Assembly (NCBI GenBank): GCA_035702985.1
Contig: DASSZD010000070.1
Span: forward strand, 14,744 to 78,743
Length of the DNA stretch: 64,000 bases
Source: JAKAXG01 sp035702985
GTDB taxonomy: Bacteria; Actinomycetota; Acidimicrobiia; Acidimicrobiales; Palsa-688
Direction of reading: 5' to 3'
The notes beneath the pieces are model-generated. The model did no database searches and had not been told where the DNA came from. It saw only the letters and a list, made by a program, of their open reading frames with translations. Of this stretch, positions 55,400 through 64,000 are shown piece by piece. The first letter of the stretch is position 1. The number at the start of each line of letters is the position of its first letter. Position numbers and translations under genes: made by a program.

Positions 55400-58110
55400 T
55401 GCGGGTAGAGGTTTCCCCCCGTCAGTGCTCGGTGGTGCCTGGAGAGGCATCGGTGTTCACCGTTTCGGTGGCCAACAGCGGCACGCTCATCAGCGGCCAC
55501 CGCATCCGGGTGCTGGGCCTCGACCCGCGCTGGACCTCGCTGGACCAGGACCGGCTGTCCCTCTTCCCCGACACCGCCGGAGTGGCGGTGCTCACCATCA
55601 CCCTGCCGAGGGGGGTGCCGGCCGGGCGGCGCACGGTGGCGGTGGAGGTCAGCGAGCTGACCCCGCCCGGTGAGACCGCGGTGGTCGAGATCGAGCTGAC
55701 CGTGCCGGCCGAGCCCAGGCTCCGGCTGGCCCTGGACCCGGTGAGCGTCACCGGCGGCCGGCAGGCGGCCGTGGCGGTGACGGTCGACAACGCCGGGAAC
55801 GCCCCGCTGGACGTGGCCCTCGACGGCCGCGACGACGAGGGCGAGGTGCGCTTCCGCTTCGAGCCCGGGGATCCGGTCCTGGGTCCGGGCGACCAGCGCA
55901 TAGCCCGGGTGATGCTGCGGGCCCGCCGACCCTGGTTCGGCAGCCCCAAGGTCCGCACCTACTCGGTCACGGCCGGGCCCCCCGGGGCACCGGTGATGAC
56001 CACCGGCAGCTGGATCCAGAAGGCCCGGCTCACCCGGGGGGCGCTGGCCCTGACCGGCCTGCTGGCCGCCGCCACGGTGTTCGCGGTGGTGGTGGCGGTG
56101 GCCCTGTCGCAGGTGGTCAGCAACTCGAACGCCGACCGCAACCTGGCCCTGCAGGTGGCCCAGGCGGCCCAGTCCGGCAACGCCAACGCCGGTACCGCCG
56201 GCATCTCGGGCACGGTCACGCAGCAGAGCAGCGGGGCGCCGGTCGGTGGGGTCACCGTGGAGATCTTCCGGGCGTCGGACCCCACCACCCCCATCGTCTC
56301 CACCGCCACCGGCCCGTCCGGGGCCTACCACTTCTCCGGGCTGGCAGCCGCGTCGTACAAGCTGCAGTTCCAGGGCGCCGGCTTCTCGTCCCTGTGGTAC
56401 CCCGACAGCCTGACCCCCGACGGGGCCACGCCCGTGGCCGTCGGCAACGGCCAGGCCCTGACCGGTATCAACATCCGCCTCGGCGGCCTGCCCGGGGTCA
56501 TCTCCGGCCAGGTGGTGGGCGCCGACCCCACCGGCGCCGTGATCACCCTGGAGGTACCCGGGGCGGGCGGGGCGGCGGCCGCCGAGCAGGCGGCGCTCAA
56601 CGCGGCTGCGGTCGGTCCGGCCCCCCCGTCCCCGGCTCCGGCAGGCACGATCCCCACCACCGCGGCAGCGGCGGCGACCAGCACGTCGGCCGTGTTCCGG
56701 GGCGGCGTCGCCAACCCGGCGGTCCTGGTGTCGGCCCGCGTGGGCGAGGCGGGCGGGACCCCCGCGCCGCCGGCGGGGCAGGGGCCGAGCATCGTCTCGT
56801 CCCAGACGCTGTCCTCCTCCGGAGACTTCACCCTGGCTGATGTGCCTTCGCCCGGGACCTTCGACCTGGTCGTGGTCAAGACCGGCTACGCCCCGGCGGT
56901 CCAGGAGGTGGACCTGTCCGGAGGCGAGCAGCGCTCGGGGGTGGTGATCACCCTGCACAAGGGCGACGGGTCGATCGCCGGCACCGTGTCCAGCTCCTCG
57001 GGGCCGCTCGGCGGGGCGACCATCGCCGCCTCGGACGGGACCTCGACGGTGACCACCGTCAGCGAGACCACCCCCGGCTCGGTCGGGGACTTCGTGCTGT
57101 CCAGCCTGCCCACCCCGGACACGCTGTCGGTAGTGGTGACGGCGCCGGGCTACGCGTCGCAGACCCTCACTCTGTCCCTGGCCGCCCACCAGCAGCTGAC
57201 CGGCATAGCGGTCACGCTGGTCTCGGGCACCGGCTCCATCAGCGGTGTGGTCTCGGGGAGCGGCAGCCCGCTCGGGGGGATCAAGGTCACCGCCACCAAC
57301 GGCCAGGTCTCGTCCAGCACCATGACCCTCAGCCAGGGGCAGGTGGGCAGCTACCAGCTGACCGGCCTGGTCGTCCCCGGCGACTACACCCTGACATTCG
57401 CCGGCACCGGGTTCGCCTCGCAGACCCGGGCGGTCAGCCTGACCGCCGGCAGCAGCGATCTCAGCGCGGTGGACGCCGACCTGGTGGCCGACACCGCTTC
57501 GGTGTACGGCACCATCTCCCAGTCCGGCGGGGGCGCCGTGCACCAGGTGACCGTCGTGCTCAGCTCCGGCGCCACCTCCTACAAGGTCATGTCGGCGGAC
57601 TCCCCCACGCCGGGCAGCTACGAGATCGACGGGGTGGCGCCCGGGACCTACACCGTCAGCTTCACCAGGGTCGGGGGCCAGCCGGTCTCGTCGATCGTCT
57701 CCCTCACCGCCGGGCAACGGCTCCGGTACGACCCGGTGCTGGCCCCGGCCGCCTCCATATACGGCAGGGTGGCGCTGGCGTCCGACCCGACCAGGGCCGT
57801 ACCGGGCGCCCAGGTCACCCTGTACCTGGCCAGCCAGTACCCGACGGTCAGCGTGGCCACCGTGGAGACCGACAGCACCGGGCAGTTCACCTTCTCGAAC
57901 GTGGACGCCCCGCAGAACTTCGTGGTGGCGGTGGCGTTCCCGGTCGGGACCTCCAGTCAGGAGAGCGTCGTGGTCCAGACCGCGCAGGGCGCGGCCCAGC
58001 CGGTGTGCGGCAGCCAGGCCACCGGGTCGCAGACCTCTACCCCGGCGGGCAGCGGCGGCACCACCGCCTGCAACCCGCAGGTCGACCCCCTCACGGTGAA
58101 CGTCCCGTGA
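55399..58110 (+). CDS. membrane-anchored carboxypeptidase-regulatory-repeat protein B (eCIS-linked)
   Basis: A 903-residue paralogue of the previous gene, with the same order: two beta-sandwich domains (PGEASVFTVSVANSGT; AAVAVTVDNAGNAPLDVAL), a membrane helix at about 215-238 ('LALTGLLAAATVFAVVVAVAL'), then six carboxypeptidase-regulatory-like repeats. The first repeat shares 'GFSSLWYPD' with protein A's 'GFQDLWYPD', showing common descent. An Ala/Pro-rich insertion of about 70 residues splits the second repeat near residues 385-470. The C-terminal 30 residues carry two Cys (VCGSQAT and TACNPQV). ATG 55399 overlaps the previous stop. No enzyme domain seen. Confidence 0.8.
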   Translation: MRVEVSPRQCSVVPGEASVFTVSVANSGTLISGHRIRVLGLDPRWTSLDQDRLSLFPDTAGVAVLTITLPRGVPAGRRTVAVEVSELTPPGETAVVEIELTVPAEPRLRLALDPVSVTGGRQAAVAVTVDNAGNAPLDVALDGRDDEGEVRFRFEPGDPVLGPGDQRIARVMLRARRPWFGSPKVRTYSVTAGPPGAPVMTTGSWIQKARLTRGALALTGLLAAATVFAVVVAVALSQVVSNSNADRNLALQVAQAAQSGNANAGTAGISGTVTQQSSGAPVGGVTVEIFRASDPTTPIVSTATGPSGAYHFSGLAAASYKLQFQGAGFSSLWYPDSLTPDGATPVAVGNGQALTGINIRLGGLPGVISGQVVGADPTGAVITLEVPGAGGAAAAEQAALNAAAVGPAPPSPAPAGTIPTTAAAAATSTSAVFRGGVANPAVLVSARVGEAGGTPAPPAGQGPSIVSSQTLSSSGDFTLADVPSPGTFDLVVVKTGYAPAVQEVDLSGGEQRSGVVITLHKGDGSIAGTVSSSSGPLGGATIAASDGTSTVTTVSETTPGSVGDFVLSSLPTPDTLSVVVTAPGYASQTLTLSLAAHQQLTGIAVTLVSGTGSISGVVSGSGSPLGGIKVTATNGQVSSSTMTLSQGQVGSYQLTGLVVPGDYTLTFAGTGFASQTRAVSLTAGSSDLSAVDADLVADTASVYGTISQSGGGAVHQVTVVLSSGATSYKVMSADSPTPGSYEIDGVAPGTYTVSFTRVGGQPVSSIVSLTAGQRLRYDPVLAPAASIYGRVALASDPTRAVPGAQVTLYLASQYPTVSVATVETDSTGQFTFSNVDAPQNFVVAVAFPVGTSSQESVVVQTAQGAAQPVCGSQATGSQTSTPAGSGGTTACNPQVDPLTVNVP

Positions 58111-61100
58111 GCCGGCCCGGATTCGGCCCCAGCGCCTCGCTCACCGTGTCGGCCCCGGCGGCGGAGGCCGCCCCGGGGCAGCCGTGCCGGATACCTGTCA
58201 CCGTGACCAACGTCGGGGACGACCCCACGCCGGTCAGTCTGACCGTGGTCGGCATAGACCCGGCCTGGGTGGCCGTGCCGGACGCCCTGGACAGCCTGGC
58301 CCCCGGGAGCGCAGCGGTGTTCGAGGTGGTCATCACCGTCCCTCTCGGCCACCCGGCCGCCGGTCTCGCCGCGTCGGTGGTGGCCGGCGACGGCGCCGGC
58401 ACGGCCCGCAGCGCGGACCTGTCACTCACCATCGCCGACGGCTCGGTGGTGGCGGCGACCATAGAGCCGCCCGAAACCAGAGGCGGTCGCCGGGGGCGGG
58501 CCCACGTGGTCCTGCGCAACCGGGGGCGGGCCCCGGTCCGGGTCGACATCGAGCCGGTCGCCCCCGAACCCGACCTGCACGTCCGGGTGTCGGGACAGAC
58601 CCAGGTGCTCGGAGCGGGCCAGGAGGTCCGGGTCCCGGCCCGCCTCAGCGCCCCCCGCCCGCTGGCCGGCGCCCCCAGGCGCCGGGCCTACGGGGTCAGG
58701 GTCCGCACCCCGGGCACCCCCCTGCACGTCGAAGCGGCGTTCACCCAGCGGCCGCTGCTCCCCTCGTTCATGTCCAAAGGGCTGATCATCGCCGTGGTGG
58801 TCGCCCTGTGGGCGGCGGTGGCGGTGGTCGGCATCACCGACCTCAACCACCACCTCAGCCGGTCGGCCACCGAGCGGGCGGCCAACAACAACCCGCCGGT
58901 GTCCACCGCCGCCGGGCCGAGCGGCGGCTCCGGGGCCGGGTCCGGCGGGTCCGGCGGCGGAGGGTCCGGCGGGTCCGGCGGAGGGTCCGCAGCGGGCGGG
59001 GGCGGGTCGTCCTCGGGCGGGGGGAGCGCGGCGGGGGGCAGCGGGAGCAGCGCCGGCAGCGCCGGGGGCGGATCGGGGACGGCCGGAACGCCGAGCCGGC
59101 TGAGCGGCAAGGTCGCCGCTTCCCAGCCGGGCGGCGTGACCGTCACGGTGGCCCCGACGTCGCTCAGCTCCCAGGCGGCCCAGACCGCCACCCTGGCCGC
59201 GTCGGTCACGGGCGGGGCGCCGATCGAGCTGGCATCCGCCTCGTTCGGGCTGGGCAAGCTGTTCGGTCCCGACCTGCCGGTCACCAACCCCCTCCGCACC
59301 TCGGTCCCGAGCGTGGACTCGCTCTCCACCACCACCAACGCCGACGGCTCCTGGGCCATCGCGTCGATCAGCACCCCGGGCTACTACCTGGTGTCGTTCT
59401 CCAAACCGGGCTACGCCACGGCCAACTACGTCGTCAACGTGACCGGCAACGGCAAGCCGGTGGTCCTGCAGTCGCGGCTGGTGCCCGGTGACGGCGCCCT
59501 GTCGGGTCTGGTCAGCGGACCGTCCGGGCCGCTCGGGGGCGCCCAGATAACCATCACGGACGGCACCGTGAACCTGACCACCCGCACCCCGACGGTGGGA
59601 GCGACCGGGACGTGGGCGCTGCAGGGCCTGACCACGCCCGACACGTACCTGGTCACCGCGACCCTCCCCGGGTACTCCACCCAGACCACCCTGGTCACCC
59701 TGGGCGCAGGCGGCCACCAGGCGGCCATCGACCTGCAGATGGTCCCGGGCCAGGGATCGGTCAGCGGCACCGTGGTGTCCTCCGCGACCAGCCAGCCCGT
59801 GGGCGGCCTGACGGTCAGCGTGTCCAACGGATCGCTGACCCGGACCACAACCACCACCACCACCGGGGCGGTCGGCACCTACGCCCTTCCGGACCTCCCC
59901 GCCCCGGGCACCTACGCCCTGACCGTGTCCGGTCCGGGCATCGTGGCCCAGACCCAGCAGGTCGGGCTGCAGGCCGGCTCCGCCAACGTGGTGGTCAACG
60001 CCACCGTCACCCCCTCCACCGGCGACGTCACCGGGGTGGCCACCGACGCCAACGGCAGGGGCCTGGCCGGGGCGGGGGCCGTCCTGGCCGACCAGACGGA
60101 CGTCTTCAAGACCCTGACCACCTCCGGAGGCACGGTCGGCAGCTTCGACTTCGGCAATGTGCCCCCCGGCCAGTACGTGCTGTCGGTCCAGGACTTCGGT
60201 TATCTGACACAGTCCGCCCAGGTGACGGTCGGACCGGGCCAGACCCAGACGGTGAGCCTCTCCCTGCCGGCGGTCCCGCCGGCGAGCATCGACACCGCCA
60301 CCATCCAGGGCAGCGTGCGGTCCCTGGCCACGTCCCAGGCCGTGACCGGGGCCCAGATCGACCTGGACGGCCAGCCCACATCGGTGACCACGGATGCCAG
60401 CGGGGCGTACACCATCAACAAGGTGGGCCCCGGTAACCACACCGTCACCGCGGTGTGCCCCACGTCCACCAGCTGCCAGAGCTTCGACCTGCTCAAGAAG
60501 GCAGCAGTCCCCGGCGACTTCGAGACGACCGACCAGCAGGTCACGGTGGCGGAAGGGAGCCTGACCTTCGCCGCTCCCATCCTGATGCCCACCCTCGACC
60601 AGCTGGCCGGGATGGTCGTCGACACCCTCGGCAACCCGGTGGCCAACCCGGTCGTACAGCTGACCAGCACGGCCACCGGGCAGATTTTCCAGCCGACCAA
60701 CCCTCCGGTGGCGTCCGGGGCCGACGCCCCCCATGGAGGCTTCGAGTTCGACAACCTGCCGCACGGCACCTACACGCTGACCATCCAGGGTCCGAACACC
60801 ACCGGCGGCGCCGGCATCTGCAGCGACGCCGGGCTCTACCACCCGTACACCAACGCCATCACCCTGGCCCCTGACACCAACTACCTGCTGACCGGTGCGC
60901 CCGGAACCACCTACGCCAAGCCGGCCCTCACCATCGGTCCCGCCTACCGGGTCGACACCGAGATCATCCCGAGCGGATCCTCCACCCCGGTGCTGACCAA
61001 GAACGTCACCGTCACCGTCACCGGGGTGCCCGGCACACTGGGCGCCCTGTTCGCGGTCTCGTGCGCCGAGAACACCACACAGCCGGTCGTCCAGCTCCCC

Positions 61101-64000
61101 AACACCGGGCCGGGCGCCATGTTCACCGCGTCCTTCCGCTACACGGACCCGTCGACCGGAACCACCTACACGGCGCCCACCACCGCTCCGTTCCCGGCCC
61201 TGGACAACTCGTCGCTGGTCAATACCGCCATCCTGGTCCCGCCGGCCCCGGACGTCACCGTCTCGCTGCAGTTCCCCTGGCGGACACCGGCCGGGGTGCA
61301 GAACTGCCCGGTGTCGGACCTGCCACCCGCCCCCGGCAGCAGCTGCCCGGCGCTGGCGGGGCCTGACCTGCCGGCGTCGGTGACGGTGTCCGGCCAGGTG
61401 ACCCAGCCCGGAGGCACCACCCAGCAGGGATCGTTCACGGCCACCACCAGCGGGGCCGGCGCGTGGACCATCCCCGGCGCCGACATGCAGGGCCTGGTAC
61501 CCGGCTCGGTCACCGTGCGGGTCGCCGGCGGGGCCTTCCAGGCCCAGGATCTGCCCACGACCACCACGGCCCTGAAGCAGGCTGCGGCGCAGATGGTCCT
61601 CGTACCGAACCCGGTGAGCGTGGCCGGTACGGTGGCTTCCCCGGGGCCGGGCACGGCCATCGCGGTGGCCCCGGCCGAGCAGGGGGAATCCCTCTCGACC
61701 AGCTCGACCAGCCAGATCGTGTGGCAGGAGCCCGGTCTCAGCGCCGGTCTGGTGTACCCCGGGGTGTACAACGTCACGTTCTCCCACGGCGGCTACGACA
61801 GCCTGACCGTCGGGGGATTCACCGTGAACCCCTGCCTGGGGGCGTGTTACCAGACCCTCGGGGCGTTGACGACCGGCCCCGTAACCCCGGCCACCGGCAG
61901 CGAGACCTACGCGCCAGGCTCCGATCCCATCTCCTTGACCCCGCATTTCCAGTTCGACATCAAACCGGTGTACAGCACCCAGCAGGGGCTCCCCTACCCG
62001 ACGGTGACCCTGACGACGTCAGGTGCCACCATCGGCTCGCAGACCCTCAGCGCCACGACCACGGACGCCATCTTCAGTGACCTGTCGGTGACCGCCGCAC
62101 CGTACGTGGTCACGGTCAGCGGGGCCGGGTTCCAGACCCTCACCACCAGCTACGCCGACCCGTACACCGGTTGCGGTGCCGCGGTCGCCTGCCAGAACCT
62201 CCCCACCACGGGCGGTACCGTCTCGGCCGCCCCGGCGCCCCCGCTCGAGGGCTACCTCACCGGGACCGTCGACGGGGTGATCAACGCCAGTTCCAGCCCC
62301 CTGGCCGGGGCGACCGTGACCGCCACTCCCCAGCCGGACGCGGCGTGCTCGGCGGCGTCGCTGCCGATCCTGACCGGGAAGACCGACACGAACGGGAACT
62401 TCGTGCTCACCAACTCCTCGGCCAGCGACGGCGGGGTCTGCGTCGGGGCGACCTACGCAGTCGTTGCACAGGCGACGGGATACGCCAGCTCTTCGGCGGT
62501 CACCGCCGTGATCGCAGCCGGGGACAACGCCGTCAGCAGCTCCTCGGCCCCCATCACCCTCAAGGCCACCCAGGTGTCCCAGGCATTCACGGTCCTCGAC
62601 AGCCTCACCGGCAAACCGGTGGCGGGGGTCGCGATCACCGCCACCAGTGCCATCGGCGGTCCCATCACCGTTCAGTCCACCAAGGCCGGCAGCTACACCG
62701 TGACCGCTGATCCCACCAAGTACACCTTCTCCTTCAGCGAGACCGGCTACGCCCCCTTCGGCGAGACCATCACCTACTACGTGGGCCAGGCGCCTCCAGC
62801 CGTCACCGTCACCTTGACCTTCGACACCAACACCGTCAACGGCTACGTGACCACGCCGGGTACCTGCAGCGGGTCGACACCAGCGGGATGCCCGCTGAAG
62901 GGTGCGACCGTGGATCTCATCGACCCGTCCAATCCCGGCACCCCGCTGGCCAGCGGCTCGACCGACAGCAGCGGCCGTTACAGCTTCGCTCCGCCGACGT
63001 ACATCATCCCGGACGGGAGCTACCTGCTGCAGGCCAGCCTCAGCGGGTACCAGTACTCGACGGGCTACCAGCAGAGCTTCTCCACGTCGGCGACGCTGAC
63101 CACCGAGAAGGACGTCTCGCTCAGCCCCACGCCGGTACAGCTCACCGTCACCGTGACCGCCAATCTGGCCGGGGCCAGCCTGACCGGCGCCAGCGTCTCG
63201 CTGACCCCGGCTGCGCCGCCCACCCAGGCCCCGCTCAGCTGCACCAACGGGGCCACCGTCGAGGCCACCGGTGACGGGTCCAGCCAGACGGCGTCGGTGT
63301 CCGGATCGGGGACGGCGTCGCTGCCCAGCGTGGCACCCGACTACTACGACCTCACGGTCACCGGCACCGGGATACCCGCCCAGCAGGCCTCCGGTCTCCT
63401 GGTCTGCCCGGGCGTGACGGCGGCCAGCTTCGAGGTGATGGCGGGTCAGGTCACCGGCACCATCTCCGCCCCGGCCGGATCGCGGGCGACCTCCGCCGTG
63501 GTGAGCCTCACCACCCCGGGGGGCACCGTCCAGTCCCCGGTCATCAGCTGCACCTCATCGGACTGCAGCACCGGGCAGTTCACGTCCGATCTGGAGAGCC
63601 TGGGCAGCGGCAAGTACAGCCTGGCCGTGTCCGCGACGGGCTACCAGGCGGCGATGACCACGCCGGCCCAGTTCCAGCTGACGGCCGCCAGTCCGACCCA
63701 CGATGCCGGCACCGTGACCCTGACCTACCAGAACGTCCCGGTCACGGTGACGGTGGGCGGCCTGGCCAAGGGGCAGACCGTGACGGTGTCGCTGGAGAGC
63801 GGGTCGGGCACCATCTACGACAAGCCCAGCGTGGACAAGACCGGCTCGGTGTTCTCCTTCTCGGTGCCGCCCGATCCGTCCAACTCCTACCTGATCTTCG
63901 TCGCCGACACCCCCGGAGGCGTCTCCGTGCAGGAGGGCAGCATCTACGTCCCGGTGGGATCCGCCGGGGTGTCGGCCAACGTGGCGGCGCCGCCCCCGAC
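58107..64000 (+). CDS. giant membrane-anchored carboxypeptidase-regulatory-repeat protein C (3' end outside window)
   Basis: An open frame of at least 1,964 codons that starts at GTG 58107, overlapping the previous stop (GTGA), and runs off the right edge. It has the same two N-terminal beta-sandwich domains (AAPGQPCRIPVTVTNVG; AHVVLRNRGRAPVRVDIE), a membrane helix at about 225-244 ('LIIAVVVALWAAVAVVGI') and a Gly/Ser linker (about residues 270-328). A long array of carboxypeptidase-regulatory-like repeats and related beta domains follows. Paired Cys residues (for example CPTSTSCQS, CTSSDCS, TGCGAAVACQ) suggest disulfide-stabilised extracellular modules, unlike A. It is probably a fibre or adhesin reaching from the membrane. 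Confidence 0.82.
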   Translation, partial: MSRPGFGPSASLTVSAPAAEAAPGQPCRIPVTVTNVGDDPTPVSLTVVGIDPAWVAVPDALDSLAPGSAAVFEVVITVPLGHPAAGLAASVVAGDGAGTARSADLSLTIADGSVVAATIEPPETRGGRRGRAHVVLRNRGRAPVRVDIEPVAPEPDLHVRVSGQTQVLGAGQEVRVPARLSAPRPLAGAPRRRAYGVRVRTPGTPLHVEAAFTQRPLLPSFMSKGLIIAVVVALWAAVAVVGITDLNHHLSRSATERAANNNPPVSTAAGPSGGSGAGSGGSGGGGSGGSGGGSAAGGGGSSSGGGSAAGGSGSSAGSAGGGSGTAGTPSRLSGKVAASQPGGVTVTVAPTSLSSQAAQTATLAASVTGGAPIELASASFGLGKLFGPDLPVTNPLRTSVPSVDSLSTTTNADGSWAIASISTPGYYLVSFSKPGYATANYVVNVTGNGKPVVLQSRLVPGDGALSGLVSGPSGPLGGAQITITDGTVNLTTRTPTVGATGTWALQGLTTPDTYLVTATLPGYSTQTTLVTLGAGGHQAAIDLQMVPGQGSVSGTVVSSATSQPVGGLTVSVSNGSLTRTTTTTTTGAVGTYALPDLPAPGTYALTVSGPGIVAQTQQVGLQAGSANVVVNATVTPSTGDVTGVATDANGRGLAGAGAVLADQTDVFKTLTTSGGTVGSFDFGNVPPGQYVLSVQDFGYLTQSAQVTVGPGQTQTVSLSLPAVPPASIDTATIQGSVRSLATSQAVTGAQIDLDGQPTSVTTDASGAYTINKVGPGNHTVTAVCPTSTSCQSFDLLKKAAVPGDFETTDQQVTVAEGSLTFAAPILMPTLDQLAGMVVDTLGNPVANPVVQLTSTATGQIFQPTNPPVASGADAPHGGFEFDNLPHGTYTLTIQGPNTTGGAGICSDAGLYHPYTNAITLAPDTNYLLTGAPGTTYAKPALTIGPAYRVDTEIIPSGSSTPVLTKNVTVTVTGVPGTLGALFAVSCAENTTQPVVQLPNTGPGAMFTASFRYTDPSTGTTYTAPTTAPFPALDNSSLVNTAILVPPAPDVTVSLQFPWRTPAGVQNCPVSDLPPAPGSSCPALAGPDLPASVTVSGQVTQPGGTTQQGSFTATTSGAGAWTIPGADMQGLVPGSVTVRVAGGAFQAQDLPTTTTALKQAAAQMVLVPNPVSVAGTVASPGPGTAIAVAPAEQGESLSTSSTSQIVWQEPGLSAGLVYPGVYNVTFSHGGYDSLTVGGFTVNPCLGACYQTLGALTTGPVTPATGSETYAPGSDPISLTPHFQFDIKPVYSTQQGLPYPTVTLTTSGATIGSQTLSATTTDAIFSDLSVTAAPYVVTVSGAGFQTLTTSYADPYTGCGAAVACQNLPTTGGTVSAAPAPPLEGYLTGTVDGVINASSSPLAGATVTATPQPDAACSAASLPILTGKTDTNGNFVLTNSSASDGGVCVGATYAVVAQATGYASSSAVTAVIAAGDNAVSSSSAPITLKATQVSQAFTVLDSLTGKPVAGVAITATSAIGGPITVQSTKAGSYTVTADPTKYTFSFSETGYAPFGETITYYVGQAPPAVTVTLTFDTNTVNGYVTTPGTCSGSTPAGCPLKGATVDLIDPSNPGTPLASGSTDSSGRYSFAPPTYIIPDGSYLLQASLSGYQYSTGYQQSFSTSATLTTEKDVSLSPTPVQLTVTVTANLAGASLTGASVSLTPAAPPTQAPLSCTNGATVEATGDGSSQTASVSGSGTASLPSVAPDYYDLTVTGTGIPAQQASGLLVCPGVTAASFEVMAGQVTGTISAPAGSRATSAVVSLTTPGGTVQSPVISCTSSDCSTGQFTSDLESLGSGKYSLAVSATGYQAAMTTPAQFQLTAASPTHDAGTVTLTYQNVPVTVTVGGLAKGQTVTVSLESGSGTIYDKPSVDKTGSVFSFSVPPDPSNSYLIFVADTPGGVSVQEGSIYVPVGSAGVSANVAAPPP
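58914..59091 (+). repeat. Gly/Ser-rich low-complexity linker in protein C
   Basis: About 59 codons are almost all Gly, Ser and Ala (units such as GSGGSGGGGSGG). At DNA level it shows short irregular repeats of GGGTCCGGCGG and similar, typical of slippage-prone sequence. It sits 25 residues after the membrane helix and is absent from the two upstream paralogues, so it acts as a flexible spacer between membrane and repeat array. Confidence 0.85.

Noticed and set aside
53138..58110. Carboxypeptidase-like repeats taken as zinc peptidases
   Set aside because: Only the regulatory-domain (prealbumin-like) fold is present; no HxxE zinc motif or catalytic domain is seen in A or B.
58914..59091. Repeated GGGTCCGGCGG units looked like a CRISPR array or minisatellite
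   Set aside because: The units have no regular spacers and translate in frame as a Gly/Ser linker, so they are coding low-complexity sequence.
58422..61946. A 1,174-codon open frame on the reverse strand across protein C
   Set aside because: It is the antisense shadow of a high-GC, low-stop coding region: it has no family motif, is rich in Gly/Arg/Val and lies opposite the well-supported forward protein.

Overview
The window is very GC-rich, densely coded DNA from an actinobacterium, most likely of the Acidimicrobiia type. The gene content supports this: a fused FO synthase for coenzyme F420, a mycothiol-type PIG-L deacetylase, several acyl-CoA dehydrogenases, GTG/TTG starts and short overlaps between genes. 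The lineage is an inference from gene content; no rRNA or tRNA gene was seen. No gene-free stretch exceeds 300 bases. The largest is 22411-22676, which holds the remnant of a response-regulator gene; the next is 42946-43161, upstream of the osmolyte transporter, where I see nothing but a possible promoter.

Region 1 (1-22.4 kb) is mostly metabolic. It holds the 3' end of an MFS exporter, surE, a GH15 glucoamylase-like enzyme and fbiC. It continues with a quinone oxidoreductase, a TesB thioesterase, an AhpD-like protein, an M20 amidohydrolase coupled to a beta-carbonic anhydrase, and a reverse-strand operon (mycothiol-type deacetylase, GH38 mannosidase, hot-dog dehydratase). It ends with a catabolic-looking group (amidohydrolase, VOC protein, two acyl-CoA dehydrogenases, a phosphotriesterase-like lactonase) and a flavin disulfide oxidoreductase.

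Region 2 (22.6-31.9 kb) is a glycogen/trehalose module: treY-treZ forward and glgX reverse, with a DJ-1/PfpI protein between them. Together with the GH15 enzyme they could turn alpha-glucan into trehalose and short sugars. A DyP peroxidase and a small conserved protein follow. Region 3 (31.5-41 kb) is a tightly coupled recC-recB-recD operon. Region 4 (41-49.7 kb) has BrkB-type and FNT-type membrane proteins, a complete osmoprotectant ABC transporter (ATPase, two permeases, lipoprotein), a VOC protein, a penicillin-binding D,D-carboxypeptidase, a PrmC-like methyltransferase and a 32-codon membrane peptide gene.

Region 5 (49.7-64 kb) is the most interesting part: the edge of an extracellular contractile injection system (eCIS) locus. 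On the reverse strand are a DUF4157 protein and the eCIS-type AAA+ ATPase. Divergent to them, across a 148-base control region with a palindrome, lie a DUF4255 (tail-terminator type) gene and three consecutive, translationally coupled paralogues. Each paralogue has an N-terminal pair of beta-sandwich domains, one membrane helix near residue 215-245, and a long chain of carboxypeptidase-regulatory-like repeats. The third is open past the end of the window, at least 1,964 codons. I infer a tandem family of membrane anchors or surface fibres working with the injection system. Sheath, tube and baseplate genes are not in this window and would be expected downstream.
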